Assembly: GCA_028284905.1 (NCBI GenBank)
Contig: JANQQU010000025.1
Span: 62,001-126,000, forward strand
DNA from: Calditrichia bacterium
Lineage (GTDB): Bacteria; Calditrichota; Calditrichia; RBG-13-44-9; J075
Direction: 5' to 3'
DNA: 64,000 bases
The position numbers were made by a program, and so were the translations under genes. A model generated the notes under the pieces. The model worked only from the letters and a program-made list of their open reading frames with translations, had not been told where the DNA came from and did no database searches. Positions within the stretch are counted from its first letter, which is position 1, and every line of letters starts with the position of its first letter. This document shows positions 1 through 13,261 of this stretch, in pieces.

Positions 1-2640
<2,640 letters not shown>

Positions 2641-2648
2641 GTTGCGCG

Positions 2649-4514
2649 ATGCGACCAGCTAATCATCAGAACTTTAAAAAATTACCGGTTTGGATATTTG
2701 TCCTGCTGCTCCCGCTGATATGCATGGGGCAGAATGTCCGGCATTTAACCATCGATCCAATGACTGAGTACCAGACGATCGATAATTTCGGTGCGTCGGA
2801 TTGTTGGAGTATGCAAAAGGTTGGCGCCTGGTCGACGCTGCAAAAAGAGAAAATAGCCGACCTGCTTTTTTCACCGACCCTGGGCATTGGCCTATCCGGT
2901 TGGCGCTTTAATATTGGTGCAGGAATTAACACCTCGACGATTGCCCATCCCTGGCGAACGGTAGAAACTTTTGAAGTATCGGAAGGGGTGTACGATTGGA
3001 GTCGCCAGGCGAATGAGCGCTGGTTTTTGAATGCGGCCCGGGAACGGGGTGTCTCCACATTTATTGCGTTTGTTAACAGCCCGCCGGGAAGAATGACCCG
3101 CAATGGGGTCACAAATTGCACCGATGGTCTGGGCTCTACAAATTTAAAAGAAGGTTTCGAAGGACAATTTGCCCGCTACCTGGGCGATATCCTTGAATAC
3201 TTCCGGGATAACGAAAACTTGGCATTTGATTATATCAGTCCGCTAAATGAACCGAATTGGGAATGGAACAGCAATAGTAATCAGGAAGGAAATCGGGCCA
3301 GTAATGACGATATAGCTAAAATCGTTGATTCACTCTATGTCGCATTGAATGATCGCAGCCTGGACACGGAAATAATGCTCAGCGAAAGTGGTGATTTACA
3401 TACTAATTTCCAATATGATAACGGCATGGAAAATGAGTATGGCGAAACCTATGGCAATTACCTGGCTTCATTTTTTGGAAATTCTGATGTGAATTCAAAA
3501 ATCAGTAATCACATCGGCAGTCATTCCTATTGGTCGGATTTACTGAATAATGAACTTGTCGAACATCGTCAGGCATTAAAGCTGAAATTAATTCCTTACT
3601 TTTTTCAGGGATTCGATTATTGGGTAACGGAATACACGATTTTGGAAGGTCCCACCGGGGCTGGTGGCCATGGCCGGGATCTTTCTATTAATACCGCCTT
3701 AAATGTTGCCCGGGTGATTCATTTCGATCTGACAATTCTCGATGCTTCGGCCTGGCAGTGGTGGACAGCCGTTTCACCGGAAAATTTTAAAGATGGCTTA
3801 ATCTATACGGACTATTTTAATCCTGGTGATCCGGAATCAATCATACCGTCAAAAACACTTTGGGCATTGGGAAATTACAGTCGCTATATTCGTCCCGGTG
3901 CAAAGCGCATTCAAATTAGTGGGGCAAACGATAAAAATGGTTTAATGGCAACTGCTTATAAGGATGAAAATGAAAGTAAGTTGATAGTAGTGTTAGTGAA
4001 TGTTGGTTTTAATACCGAGACAATATCATTGAATGTTGCCGGTTTGGATAGCCCGGCGGTTACAACCACATTTACACCATTTGTTACATCCGACTTGAGC
4101 GAGGATAATCTAAAAGAATATCCTGGTTTTGCTGCCGATAGTTCTTTTCAAGTACCGGCTCGGTCCATTGTAACACTAACCGGGCAGTTGGCGCCAATTA
4201 CAAGTATCGATAACCGTGGAACGCAGACGCCGAAATCGTTTACGCTGGAGCAAAACTATCCGAATCCGTTTAATTCTTCAACCAATATTCTCTTCACCTT
4301 GCCGGAAAGTTCAATTGTTACTCTGAGTATCTATGACATCCGGGGGAATTTAATCCGGAAAATATTGAATCGGGAAAAACTTAACAGCGGCGTATATCGC
4401 ACTGATTGGGATGGAAAAAACCAGAATGGAGTTTCCGTCGCGACCGGTATATACCTGTTTTCTTTGTCCGCAAACAATTTTCGTTCTACACAGAAAATGA
4501 TGCTACTGAAGTAG
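2649..4514 (+). CDS. GH30-type endo-galactanase-like hydrolase with type IX tail
   Basis: A 621-residue secreted enzyme. An N-terminal hydrophobic segment (about residues 13-28, ending CMGQN) is the signal peptide. The catalytic domain resembles the O-glycosyl hydrolase family 30 group that includes endo-beta-1,6-galactanases (IDNFGASDCWS, GIGLSGWRFNIG, NSPPGRMT). The acid/base is Glu201 in SPLNEPNWEW and the likely nucleophile is Glu328 in WVTEYTILEG. A beta-sandwich segment of about 110 residues follows, then a C-terminal sorting domain from about residue 530 (LEQNYPNPFN, ending in KMMLLK). It sits between the GH2 enzyme and the TonB receptor on the same strand, so the trio probably handles a galactose-containing polymer such as arabinogalactan side chains. 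The family is fairly sure; the exact linkage is inference. Confidence 0.87.
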   Translation: MRPANHQNFKKLPVWIFVLLLPLICMGQNVRHLTIDPMTEYQTIDNFGASDCWSMQKVGAWSTLQKEKIADLLFSPTLGIGLSGWRFNIGAGINTSTIAHPWRTVETFEVSEGVYDWSRQANERWFLNAARERGVSTFIAFVNSPPGRMTRNGVTNCTDGLGSTNLKEGFEGQFARYLGDILEYFRDNENLAFDYISPLNEPNWEWNSNSNQEGNRASNDDIAKIVDSLYVALNDRSLDTEIMLSESGDLHTNFQYDNGMENEYGETYGNYLASFFGNSDVNSKISNHIGSHSYWSDLLNNELVEHRQALKLKLIPYFFQGFDYWVTEYTILEGPTGAGGHGRDLSINTALNVARVIHFDLTILDASAWQWWTAVSPENFKDGLIYTDYFNPGDPESIIPSKTLWALGNYSRYIRPGAKRIQISGANDKNGLMATAYKDENESKLIVVLVNVGFNTETISLNVAGLDSPAVTTTFTPFVTSDLSEDNLKEYPGFAADSSFQVPARSIVTLTGQLAPITSIDNRGTQTPKSFTLEQNYPNPFNSSTNILFTLPESSIVTLSIYDIRGNLIRKILNREKLNSGVYRTDWDGKNQNGVSVATGIYLFSLSANNFRSTQKMMLLK

Positions 4515-4584
4515 CTTAACACACTTTTTAAAAAGGGAATCAGTTTTGAGAGTTATTGACAAAAAGCAGTTCAGAGGCTTTGAT

Positions 4585-7314
4585 ATGATGAAGTGTTTCA
4601 TCCGGATAGGGATGCTGTTTCTGGCTATTAATCTGATTGCTTCATTGCAGGCCCAGACCACCGGAAAAATTACCGGAATAGTCACCGATCAGGCATCCGG
4701 GGAACCGCTGGTAGGTGTAAACATCATTATCGAAGGGCAGGGGATGGGCACCGCCACGGATGCAGACGGCGTCTTTTTCATTCTCAATGTGCCGCCAGGT
4801 ACTTATCGCGTCACCGCCCAGATGATCGGATATGCGCTGACTACCGTGGATCAATTGCGTGTTTCAGTGAACCGTACAGCAACGATTAATTTTGAATTGA
4901 AACCGGCAGTTGTGGAAGGCGAAGTCGTTGAAGTTGTCGCCGAAGCGGTTTCCCTGAAAAAGGACCAGGTTGGCTCCATCCGGAATGTCTCTGCCGATCA
5001 AATCGAGAGCCTGCCGGTGCAAAGCGTTAACGAAGTAATTAATATGCAGGCAGGCGTGGTAAACGGACATTTTCGTGGTGGCCGGCTATATGAAGTTTCC
5101 TACCTGATCGATGGTTTGCAGGTCGATAACTCTTTTGACGGGGAAGGCCGTACGGTTGATGTCGAAACCGAGGTTGTTCAGGATCTGGAGGTCATTACCG
5201 GTACCTTTAATGCCGAATACGGTCGGGCAATGAGCGGAGTGGTTAATGCTGTTACCAAAGATGGGGGGAATAATTTTCACGGCTCTGCCTCGCTGGACTA
5301 TTCCAATTATTACACCGGCAACGGCGATGTTTTTATCGGCTTGTCAAACGGAGAGATTGACCGTAATCAGGATTATAAACTGCAGCTCAGCGGGCCGCTC
5401 TGGAAGAATAAAATTACCTTTTTTACAAATTATCGCTACCAGGATAATAAGAATCATCTAAATGGTATTCGCCGATTCAATGTGAACGACTTCAGTGATT
5501 TCTCCTCCAGCGATTCCTCTCAGTGGTATTCGGAAAATAGTGGGGATGGGACATTCGTACCGATGAATTTTAGCCAGAATACTACTTTTCTAGGAAAACT
5601 GACCGCCAAATTGATTCCCCGGATGAAGCTCTCTCTGCTCTACAATTTTAATGATGATGAATGGGGTGGCTACGATCATTCCTATAAATATAATCCGGAT
5701 GGTCGGGCGCTGTCTCATCGAAATAGTAAGTTATATACGCTGAATATAAACCATTTCCTTTCCCAGCGTTTATTTTATGATTTGAAGTTCTCCTATCTGG
5801 ACAATAGTGATGGCTGGTATGTATTTGAAGATCCCCTTGATAGTCGCTACGTCCACGATTCCTATCTTGAGAGTAATGGCCCGGGTTTTTTTACCGGGGG
5901 GCAGCAGAAGGGACATAGCACCCGGCTCACGAAGGATTTTAACAGCAAGCTGGACTTTAATTGGCAAGTCAACAATACGCATCTCATCAAGAGTGGCGTA
6001 TTGCTGACCCGGCATGAAATTGATAATCGCTGGCTTAGCATCCAGAACGACTTTGATACCCGTCCGGAAGACCAGGATTTACGCTTCTTCGATCCGGAAA
6101 TCAATCGAATGGTTTTCCCCAATTATGCACCGGCAACCTTTCCAGATTCATCGATTCACTCCGACATCTATATCGTTAAACCGGTGGAATTTTCTGCCTA
6201 CGTTCAGGACAAAATGGAATTCGATGAAATGGTGCTTAACCTGGGAGTGCGCTATGATTATTTTGATCCGGCGACAGTAATCCCATCCCAGCCGCGTAAT
6301 CCCGGTAATCAGCTTTCCTTTTTAGATAACCCGGAAAGAATGTCCACATATCCGGATGCGAAAACTCAGTATCAATTGAGTCCAAGATTGGGGCTTTCCT
6401 ATCAGCTGGGACAACGGGCATTACTGCGTTTCAGCTATGGTCATTTCTTTCAGATACCGCCATTCTATGCACTTTATGAGAATCATTCCTTCCGGGTGGC
6501 ACCGAATGATTATGTCACGACGATGGGGAATCCAGAGCTAAAGGCACAGAAAACAATTCAATACGAAGTTGGGCTTTGGCAGGAATTAATGCCGGGGATG
6601 GGACTGGAATTAGCGGTTTATTACCGGGATATTTATGATCTGCTCAGCACGAAAATTATCAGCACGTTTAACCAGATCGAATATGGTCTTTACACCAATA
6701 AAGATTATGGAAATGTGAAAGGCATGGAAGTTAAATTCGATTGGGTCTGGCAAAAATTTTCCGCCTATCTGAACTATACACTGCAGTACACGCGGGGGAA
6801 CGCTGATAATCCTTTGCAAACATTCACCCGTGCCGGAGACAGTCGGGATCCGATACCGACCCTGATACCACTAAGCTGGGATCAACGTCACACCTTGAAC
6901 CTCACACTGGGGTATCAATCGCCACGCTATGGCGCCACATTAACCAGCTATTTTAATTCCGGCGTGCCATTTACCTGGCAGCCAATTTCGGAAAACCGGG
7001 TTGCTAATCTGAATCTCTATCCCAATAACGCGGTGCAGCCCGGTGGTTTTTCTGTCGATCTGCGCGGTTTCCTCGATCTTCTCAAGAAGGATAACCTTAA
7101 GGTGCGCCTGAATGTGCTGGTTTACAATCTGCTTGATCGCTTGAACGAGGATTGGGTCTATAGCCAAACCGGCCGGGCGTATACGGATATTATCCGGGAA
7201 TCTGATCTCAATGACCATCGCAGCAACTTCAATGAATATATCGACAGGATTGAGAATCCATCGATGTTTTCCGCGCCACGACATATTAAAGCAGGCCTGG
7301 AAATCGCATTTTAA
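4585..7314 (+). CDS. TonB-dependent receptor with carboxypeptidase-regulatory domain
   Basis: Outer-membrane active transporter of about 909 residues. The start at 4585 is chosen because AGAGG lies 7 bases upstream and it places the signal peptide (KCFIRIGMLFLAINLIASLQAQ region) at the N terminus; a TTG at 4546 would add 13 residues before it. After the signal comes a CarboxypepD-regulatory-like domain (GKITGIVTDQASGEPLVGVN), then a plug (about residues 100-230, with LIDGLQVDN and FNAEYGRAMSGVVNAVTKDG), then a long beta-barrel ending in Phe. The architecture is SusC/CirA-like, but no SusD homologue follows; the next gene is a large surface protein instead. It is downstream of GH2 and GH30 genes, so oligosaccharide import is the likely role. 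No clear TonB box was seen. Confidence 0.93.
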   Translation: MMKCFIRIGMLFLAINLIASLQAQTTGKITGIVTDQASGEPLVGVNIIIEGQGMGTATDADGVFFILNVPPGTYRVTAQMIGYALTTVDQLRVSVNRTATINFELKPAVVEGEVVEVVAEAVSLKKDQVGSIRNVSADQIESLPVQSVNEVINMQAGVVNGHFRGGRLYEVSYLIDGLQVDNSFDGEGRTVDVETEVVQDLEVITGTFNAEYGRAMSGVVNAVTKDGGNNFHGSASLDYSNYYTGNGDVFIGLSNGEIDRNQDYKLQLSGPLWKNKITFFTNYRYQDNKNHLNGIRRFNVNDFSDFSSSDSSQWYSENSGDGTFVPMNFSQNTTFLGKLTAKLIPRMKLSLLYNFNDDEWGGYDHSYKYNPDGRALSHRNSKLYTLNINHFLSQRLFYDLKFSYLDNSDGWYVFEDPLDSRYVHDSYLESNGPGFFTGGQQKGHSTRLTKDFNSKLDFNWQVNNTHLIKSGVLLTRHEIDNRWLSIQNDFDTRPEDQDLRFFDPEINRMVFPNYAPATFPDSSIHSDIYIVKPVEFSAYVQDKMEFDEMVLNLGVRYDYFDPATVIPSQPRNPGNQLSFLDNPERMSTYPDAKTQYQLSPRLGLSYQLGQRALLRFSYGHFFQIPPFYALYENHSFRVAPNDYVTTMGNPELKAQKTIQYEVGLWQELMPGMGLELAVYYRDIYDLLSTKIISTFNQIEYGLYTNKDYGNVKGMEVKFDWVWQKFSAYLNYTLQYTRGNADNPLQTFTRAGDSRDPIPTLIPLSWDQRHTLNLTLGYQSPRYGATLTSYFNSGVPFTWQPISENRVANLNLYPNNAVQPGGFSVDLRGFLDLLKKDNLKVRLNVLVYNLLDRLNEDWVYSQTGRAYTDIIRESDLNDHRSNFNEYIDRIENPSMFSAPRHIKAGLEIAF

Positions 7315-7345
7315 AAAAGTCAATAACAGGACAGGGATTCATAAA

Positions 7346-10300
7346 ATGATGAAGCGTAATCTTATATTTTTATTCTACTTGGTGTTCTGCCTGCAAGCGT
7401 TGTTTGCCCAGGGAAAACCTTACGAAGGTCCGGATGATGCCGCCGGAGATATCGCCGCTGAGCGGGAAGGGTTTATGACCGGCAACCGCATTTTACTGTA
7501 TTTTCAGAATACCAGCGAGCTTTCCGACTGGCCCCGCGCCAATGCTTCGATTTGGCCGAATACTTTTGACGGTACCCGGATGCTTGATGGCATCGGCTTA
7601 CTGGTCGGGGCCCGGGTTTATCTGGAGAATGATACCATTCCGGTAACGGACCCATTGGAAATACAGTCCCGTACGGATCTGGATACGCTTTATTATCTCC
7701 AAACCAGCTACCGTCAAAAAATGGATACCGATCCGACCGGTACGATCGAATGGGGATTTTACCCGGTTTTTGGTTACATGAACGAAAACAATGAGTATCC
7801 GGCGATGAGTAATCGCCCCGATTCCTGGCCACCATCCGGTTGGCCGTCAGCAGGCAGTGGCCTGAAGTGGCCGGGAGAATGGGACGGACGTTTTGGCCGC
7901 GGGGTTATTTACGCCGATCTGGAAACCTATTTTGCTGTTAATGATGCCCAGGATCAAGAATATCTCGGTCCGGAAGATGTCTTAAAATACTACCCGCGTC
8001 CCGGCGTGAAAATTGGGGATAAAAATCCCGGCGTTACTATTCAGAAAGGGAAACCCTGGGGCGGACTAGGATTACGGGTAGAGCAGCGCGGATTCCAATG
8101 GAATAACCCGCAGGCGCGGGATGCGATTTTCTGGGAATACTCCATCGCCAATATTTCTGATTATGATTTGCCGGAAGTTGCCTTCGGTTACTGGGTAGAT
8201 ACCTGGATTGGGGGAGAAGGCGCCAGCGATGACCTCGGTTTTTTCGATACGCTGGAAGATATGGCCTACAGTTGGGATTTTGACGGGATCGGCTTCGGTG
8301 GACGCCCTACCGGAACGTTAGGATTTGCCTATCTGGAAAGCCCCGGCGTGCCTTATGATAATATCGACAATGACGAAGACGGTTTAGTGGACGAACAGCG
8401 AGATAACGAAGCAATCTCTATCGTTGGCCCCACTGACGGTATCGATGATCTGGATAAGTTTTTGGCATTCTACAAATTGACCGAAGAAGATTTACGCCCT
8501 CACTGGGATGCCGACGAAGATCAGGATTGGGATGATGGAAATGACCTGAATAACAACGGTATTTATGATCCTGGTGAAAACCCCGGTGATGATGTCGGTC
8601 TGGATGGTGTCGGTCCCGGCGAGTTGAACTACTTCGGACCGGATGCTGACGGTACTGAGGGGAATCACAGACCTGATTTTGTGCCCGGCATCGGCTCGGA
8701 GCCGGATTTTAATGAAACCGATGTGAACGAATCAGATATGATCGGATTGACGGCTTTCCAGCTGTTTAATATTCCCAATCAATCCTCGTCCTATCATTGG
8801 TTTGAAGGTGACCGTTCCATGTGGGAGCTGGTCGGGGAGCATAATCTTGTCGAGTGGGCTGGTAGTTTATCCAACCTGATTATGACTTTTGCCTCCGGCC
8901 CTTTCCCACTATTTCAGGGTCGGGTGGAACGTATTTCCATGTCGGAGTTTCACTCCTACGATCCGTTAACCGGATTGAATTCACCGGACCATACCGCCCC
9001 GGCCCTTTTCGAACAGAAGCGTATTGTTCAGGTGATTTACGAGAAAGATTATCGATTCGCTCAACCTCCGAAAATGCCCACCCTGAAGGCGACGGCCGGG
9101 GATGGCAGGGTGGTATTAACCTGGGATAATATTGCCGATACCCGTACTCGTGATCCCTTTCTGGGAAATATCAACGACTTCGAAGGCTATAAAATCTTTC
9201 GGGCCAGCGATAATAAATTTACCGACCCGATTCAGGTAACCGACGGGTATGGCACACTGAGTGGGCTGAAGCCAATCTTTCAATGTGATATTATTGATGA
9301 TCGTAGTGGATTTGCCGAATACGGCGCAGTCAATGGCGCCCAGTATTTCCTTGGTAATGAAACCGGTATTGTTCATCATTTTATTGATGAAAATGTGCAG
9401 AATGGCCGCACCTATTACTATGCGATCGTCGCCTATGATTATGGCTCGGAAACGCTGGGCATCTCTCCTTCGGAAAACAATATCGTTATCGAACTGGATG
9501 AATCCGATGAAGTGCGTTTCTTTGGGCAAAATGTTCAAATCGTAACACCCCGTCAGCAAGCTGCCGGCTATGTACCGCCACAGGTAGAAATCGGGCCATC
9601 ATTCCTGCTGGGTGAGGGGAGTATTACTCCGGAAATCCTCGCTGAACAACAACTGCAGACCAACCATACCTATGTCGTGAAATTTGATATCGATTCGATT
9701 TTTACGATCAATAATGCCAATAATGGTATTCTATACAGCACTAGGGGCTTTTCGGTTTATGATCGGACCAATAACGATACTTTGATCTATCGGGAAACCC
9801 CGGAAAACGCTGTTTATGGAAATATCCTTTATAATGAGGATGATGATTATCATTTTCTCAATCCAGCCTCCACAATTACTTCCGACGTATTTGACGGTCT
9901 GCAATTGATTATTGACACGCCGGTAGAAACCGCTGCAATCAACTTTGAGAAGTCCGGTTGGCTGGTCGGGGAAAGCGCCATCCGAATTACCCCAACGATC
10001 CGCGAGTCACAATTTTTCCCCTGGGATTATGATATAGTCTTCACCGATAATCCCTCCGAATACACCGGCCGGGTTACCCAGACCAATACCGTTCGCGATG
10101 AAAATGATAATCGCGGCCTTAACAATTTACTGACCGGACAGGAATTCAGCTTCTTCATCATCAACAAAACTTTCTCCGATTCCCTCGGCGAGTACGAAAA
10201 GATGGATCTGATCGTTCAGGACCTCAACGGCAATCAACAATATGATATGCGTGATGACCGGATTTTTGTTGGGCCGGTCACCAGTAGTGGTCGCTGGGGA

Positions 10301-10786
10301 GGCACGCTGTTCATCATTGATTTTAATGATGTTAGCAGTGACAATGAATTGCCACGAAACAACGATGTCTATCATGTTAGCTATTCTCGCCCCTTCTTTG
10401 TTACGGACTCACTCTCCTTTACCGTTTTACCGGCTGGCGAACTCAATGAGGGCGGATTGAAATCGACAATGGATGATATCAAAGTAGTACCCAATCCATA
10501 TGTGGTAACAAATGCAATGGAGCCGGTTGTAGCCAATCAATTTCTCAATCAAAAACGCCGGCTGATGTTTACCAATGTGCCGGCCCGTTGCTCAATCCAG
10601 ATATTCACTTTTAGCGGGGTATTGGTGGATGAAATTCGCGTGGATAACAATCCGGATCGGGGCATTGTTCACTGGGATCTGTTAAGTAAGGAAGGGCTGG
10701 AGATCGCTCCTGGCGTCTATTTTTTCCGGGTAACTGCGGATGCAACCGGAGATGTAAAAATGGGAAAATTTGCTGTTGTCAAATAA
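7346..10786 (+). CDS. Large secreted surface protein following the TonB receptor
   Basis: A 1146-residue protein of unrecognised family. The start at 7346 (MMKRN) is preferred over an upstream in-frame codon at 7211, which lies inside the receptor gene; CAGGG lies about 9 bases upstream and a signal peptide follows (ending ALFAQ). An Asp/Asn/Gly-rich stretch at about residues 340-450 (DNDEDGLVDE, NNNGIYDPGENPGDD) looks like calcium-binding repeats. A fibronectin type III-like domain starts near residue 575 (GDGRVVLTWDNI). The last 100 residues are a variant type IX-like C-terminal domain (VVPNPYVV, then APGVYFFRVTAD and KFAVVK). It starts 31 bases after the receptor, where SusD would normally lie in Bacteroidota, so an accessory glycan-binding role at the receptor is plausible but inferred from position only. 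Confidence 0.8.
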   Translation: MMKRNLIFLFYLVFCLQALFAQGKPYEGPDDAAGDIAAEREGFMTGNRILLYFQNTSELSDWPRANASIWPNTFDGTRMLDGIGLLVGARVYLENDTIPVTDPLEIQSRTDLDTLYYLQTSYRQKMDTDPTGTIEWGFYPVFGYMNENNEYPAMSNRPDSWPPSGWPSAGSGLKWPGEWDGRFGRGVIYADLETYFAVNDAQDQEYLGPEDVLKYYPRPGVKIGDKNPGVTIQKGKPWGGLGLRVEQRGFQWNNPQARDAIFWEYSIANISDYDLPEVAFGYWVDTWIGGEGASDDLGFFDTLEDMAYSWDFDGIGFGGRPTGTLGFAYLESPGVPYDNIDNDEDGLVDEQRDNEAISIVGPTDGIDDLDKFLAFYKLTEEDLRPHWDADEDQDWDDGNDLNNNGIYDPGENPGDDVGLDGVGPGELNYFGPDADGTEGNHRPDFVPGIGSEPDFNETDVNESDMIGLTAFQLFNIPNQSSSYHWFEGDRSMWELVGEHNLVEWAGSLSNLIMTFASGPFPLFQGRVERISMSEFHSYDPLTGLNSPDHTAPALFEQKRIVQVIYEKDYRFAQPPKMPTLKATAGDGRVVLTWDNIADTRTRDPFLGNINDFEGYKIFRASDNKFTDPIQVTDGYGTLSGLKPIFQCDIIDDRSGFAEYGAVNGAQYFLGNETGIVHHFIDENVQNGRTYYYAIVAYDYGSETLGISPSENNIVIELDESDEVRFFGQNVQIVTPRQQAAGYVPPQVEIGPSFLLGEGSITPEILAEQQLQTNHTYVVKFDIDSIFTINNANNGILYSTRGFSVYDRTNNDTLIYRETPENAVYGNILYNEDDDYHFLNPASTITSDVFDGLQLIIDTPVETAAINFEKSGWLVGESAIRITPTIRESQFFPWDYDIVFTDNPSEYTGRVTQTNTVRDENDNRGLNNLLTGQEFSFFIINKTFSDSLGEYEKMDLIVQDLNGNQQYDMRDDRIFVGPVTSSGRWGGTLFIIDFNDVSSDNELPRNNDVYHVSYSRPFFVTDSLSFTVLPAGELNEGGLKSTMDDIKVVPNPYVVTNAMEPVVANQFLNQKRRLMFTNVPARCSIQIFTFSGVLVDEIRVDNNPDRGIVHWDLLSKEGLEIAPGVYFFRVTADATGDVKMGKFAVVK

Positions 10787-10837
10787 AGCAGTCTGTTATT
10801 TCACTGATACAATAACCATAATTCTACAGGAGAAATT

Positions 10838-13225
10838 ATGAAACGATTGATAATGTTTCTCATTCTAATCGGTTCGATTTGTCCACTGGTGGCGCAAACA
10901 TCTCCGGTGTTCTACAATGGCCGTGAATCTCACCCAGATTCCTGGATTTGGACCTGGGGATTTTCCGAAGATCCGCTGCTGCCGGTTGATAACGCCGGAT
11001 ATGCCCCGGGAACGACCGCAATGGTTTGGGGCCCCGGTTTACCGGGTGAACAATACCAGGGTATCTTTTTTGGGTATGATGCCGGATTCGATTTGACCAG
11101 TGTTTGGAATACCGACTCCGTCTATTTTAAGCTGAAAGCGCCAAACGGGATGATTGACACGGATACGATCTATGTCTGGTTGTATGACACTCGCTCGGAT
11201 GATTGGGAATATGCCTCATTCTATAAAATTCCCGGGGTAGATGTGCTGCAGGATGGTGAATGGCATCTGATGAGTGTTGCTCTGACAGATTTTCAGGTGA
11301 ATAACAATCCAACGAACACGGCGGAATTGGCAGCGATTAGTTTCGAAGCTTATGGCACTGCCATAGAATCGGAATTTATCGTTGATGATGTCTGGGTTGG
11401 TAATCCCGATATTAATGCCACGATGACAATTTTTAACGGAAAGGCACTGGCTAACGGGGTAGGTGCAGAAGTCTGGGGATTCGATGACAACACTTTCAAA
11501 TTCGCGCCGGGTGAAGGATTTGTTCCGGGAACCGACGCTATTTTGTGGGAAAATAATAGTAGTACTGGCCCTTATGATGCCGGCATCGGATTCTATTTTG
11601 CACCGCAGGATTTCACCTACGGCATGACCGCAGATACATTTAAAATCAAGATAAAAGCACCGGCAGGAATCAATGACCTTGCCCTGGTGTTATGGGACCA
11701 GGTTTTCTGGACCGCTGTAAAGGTATTGGATAACGTTACCTGGAATGGTGAATGGCAGGAGATTGAAGTACCATTAGCAGATTTTAACCTGGATCCGGAT
11801 TTAAATCTGAAAGATATCTACTACTTTAGTCTTGCCCCTGCTTCTGCACCTGTTCCGGAGAGAATTTTGATCGACGATATCTGGATTGGCAGCCCGTTTA
11901 TCGATTTTACCCCGCCACCGGCACCATCCAATTTGTTGGTGACCAGCGATCCGAGTTTCCCACATGTAAATATTCTCTTCTGGGATAATATCGATACGGA
12001 GGCCGGGGAAACGTATGACATTTATACCAGTAACAGTCCGATTACCAATCTCGATGACCCCGGTGTTTATGCGCTGGAATTAAATATGCCGGAAAGCGAG
12101 GACGCCACCAATAGTGTCGTGCATAGAATTTTCCATCCATTAACCAACGGAGAAGTCTCTGCTTATTATGCCGTATCTGCAACGGACGCTGCCGGTAATG
12201 TTTCCGAAACCTTCGGTGCCACTGATGCTGCATTTCTAAATACTGGTAAAAAGCGGGCAATAATTTCACTCGATAACGTTCCGGCTTTTACTGCCGATGG
12301 CGATCTTTCCGAATGGTCGAACATCGTTCCCTTTAGAATGGTGCCCGATGTGCCACGAGTATCGGGAACCATCGATGATTCTCTGGATTTTTCCGCTTTC
12401 TGCTACGTTGCCATGGACAGTGAAAACCTTTATGTCGCCTTTGATGTTTTTGATGACAATTTCACTTATGATCCGGCCAATATCCAGCCCTGGTGGGAAG
12501 ACGAAGCGATTGAGTTCTTCTTCGGCCTTTACGAGTTAGATGCCCGCCCGCATGCCTTCTTCGAACGAGGCGCCGAGCCGGATTATCGCCTTGTCTTCAA
12601 GCCTTATGAAATTGAACTGTTTAGCGGCGATGTTATCGCAAATAATACAGAGAATTATTATTTTGAGCCGTTAGGACAATCCGATTATGTGCTGGAAGCG
12701 AAAATCCCCTTTAGTGCCATTCAACTGGAAGGCGATGCGCCCTTTACACCACAGGAAGGCATGACCATTCCATTCGAAATTTTTGCAAGTGATGCAGATG
12801 TTGTCGATGGAGGTAATGAAGGGCGCTTGCAATTCGGGTATAATCCTGCCTTGAATCCCTGGGGAGAAGGTCCGGAAGTCTGGACTTTTGCCTGGGTCGG
12901 TTTACCACAATCTGTTTCAATTGATGACACGCCAAACGAAATTGTTTATTCCTATGCGTTAGAAAACAATTATCCAAATCCGTTCAACCCGAACACTACC
13001 ATCCGTTTCTCGATTCCGGAAACGGAGCATGTTACCGTTGAAATTTACAATGTGCTTGGCGCTTTGGTAGATGTTGTTGTTGATGAGCGTATGACTGTCG
13101 GTCGTCACGAGGTTCAGTGGAATGGCCGGAATGTTCAGGGAACATCGGTATCTTCCGGCGTTTATTTCTATCGTATGCAGGCCGGTGATTTTGTTCAAAC
13201 GAACAAGATGATATTGCTTCGCTAA
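10838..13225 (+). CDS. Secreted multi-domain carbohydrate-binding protein (CBM9-like) with type IX tail
   Basis: A 795-residue protein with a strong ribosome site (ACAGGAGA, 4 bases before ATG) and a signal peptide ending LVAQ. Residues about 18-185 and 187-350 are two related beta-sandwich units, each with a WxWGF or VWGFDD start, a KLKAP/KIKAP strand and an end motif of IVDDVWVGNP or LIDDIWIGSP. A fibronectin type III-like domain follows (about 355-455), then a CBM9-like domain (about 475-690: FTADGDLSEW, DSENLYVAFDVFDD). The tail (from about 705) carries LENNYPNPFNPNT and ends KMILLR. No catalytic motif was seen. Its place between the receptor partner and the PorV-like gene suggests a surface protein that holds polysaccharide for the locus enzymes. 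Which glycan it binds is unknown. Confidence 0.82.
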   Translation: MKRLIMFLILIGSICPLVAQTSPVFYNGRESHPDSWIWTWGFSEDPLLPVDNAGYAPGTTAMVWGPGLPGEQYQGIFFGYDAGFDLTSVWNTDSVYFKLKAPNGMIDTDTIYVWLYDTRSDDWEYASFYKIPGVDVLQDGEWHLMSVALTDFQVNNNPTNTAELAAISFEAYGTAIESEFIVDDVWVGNPDINATMTIFNGKALANGVGAEVWGFDDNTFKFAPGEGFVPGTDAILWENNSSTGPYDAGIGFYFAPQDFTYGMTADTFKIKIKAPAGINDLALVLWDQVFWTAVKVLDNVTWNGEWQEIEVPLADFNLDPDLNLKDIYYFSLAPASAPVPERILIDDIWIGSPFIDFTPPPAPSNLLVTSDPSFPHVNILFWDNIDTEAGETYDIYTSNSPITNLDDPGVYALELNMPESEDATNSVVHRIFHPLTNGEVSAYYAVSATDAAGNVSETFGATDAAFLNTGKKRAIISLDNVPAFTADGDLSEWSNIVPFRMVPDVPRVSGTIDDSLDFSAFCYVAMDSENLYVAFDVFDDNFTYDPANIQPWWEDEAIEFFFGLYELDARPHAFFERGAEPDYRLVFKPYEIELFSGDVIANNTENYYFEPLGQSDYVLEAKIPFSAIQLEGDAPFTPQEGMTIPFEIFASDADVVDGGNEGRLQFGYNPALNPWGEGPEVWTFAWVGLPQSVSIDDTPNEIVYSYALENNYPNPFNPNTTIRFSIPETEHVTVEIYNVLGALVDVVVDERMTVGRHEVQWNGRNVQGTSVSSGVYFYRMQAGDFVQTNKMILLR

Positions 13226-13261
13226 GTCGAAAGTCTTTAGTTCTGTCAATTGTGAACGAAA

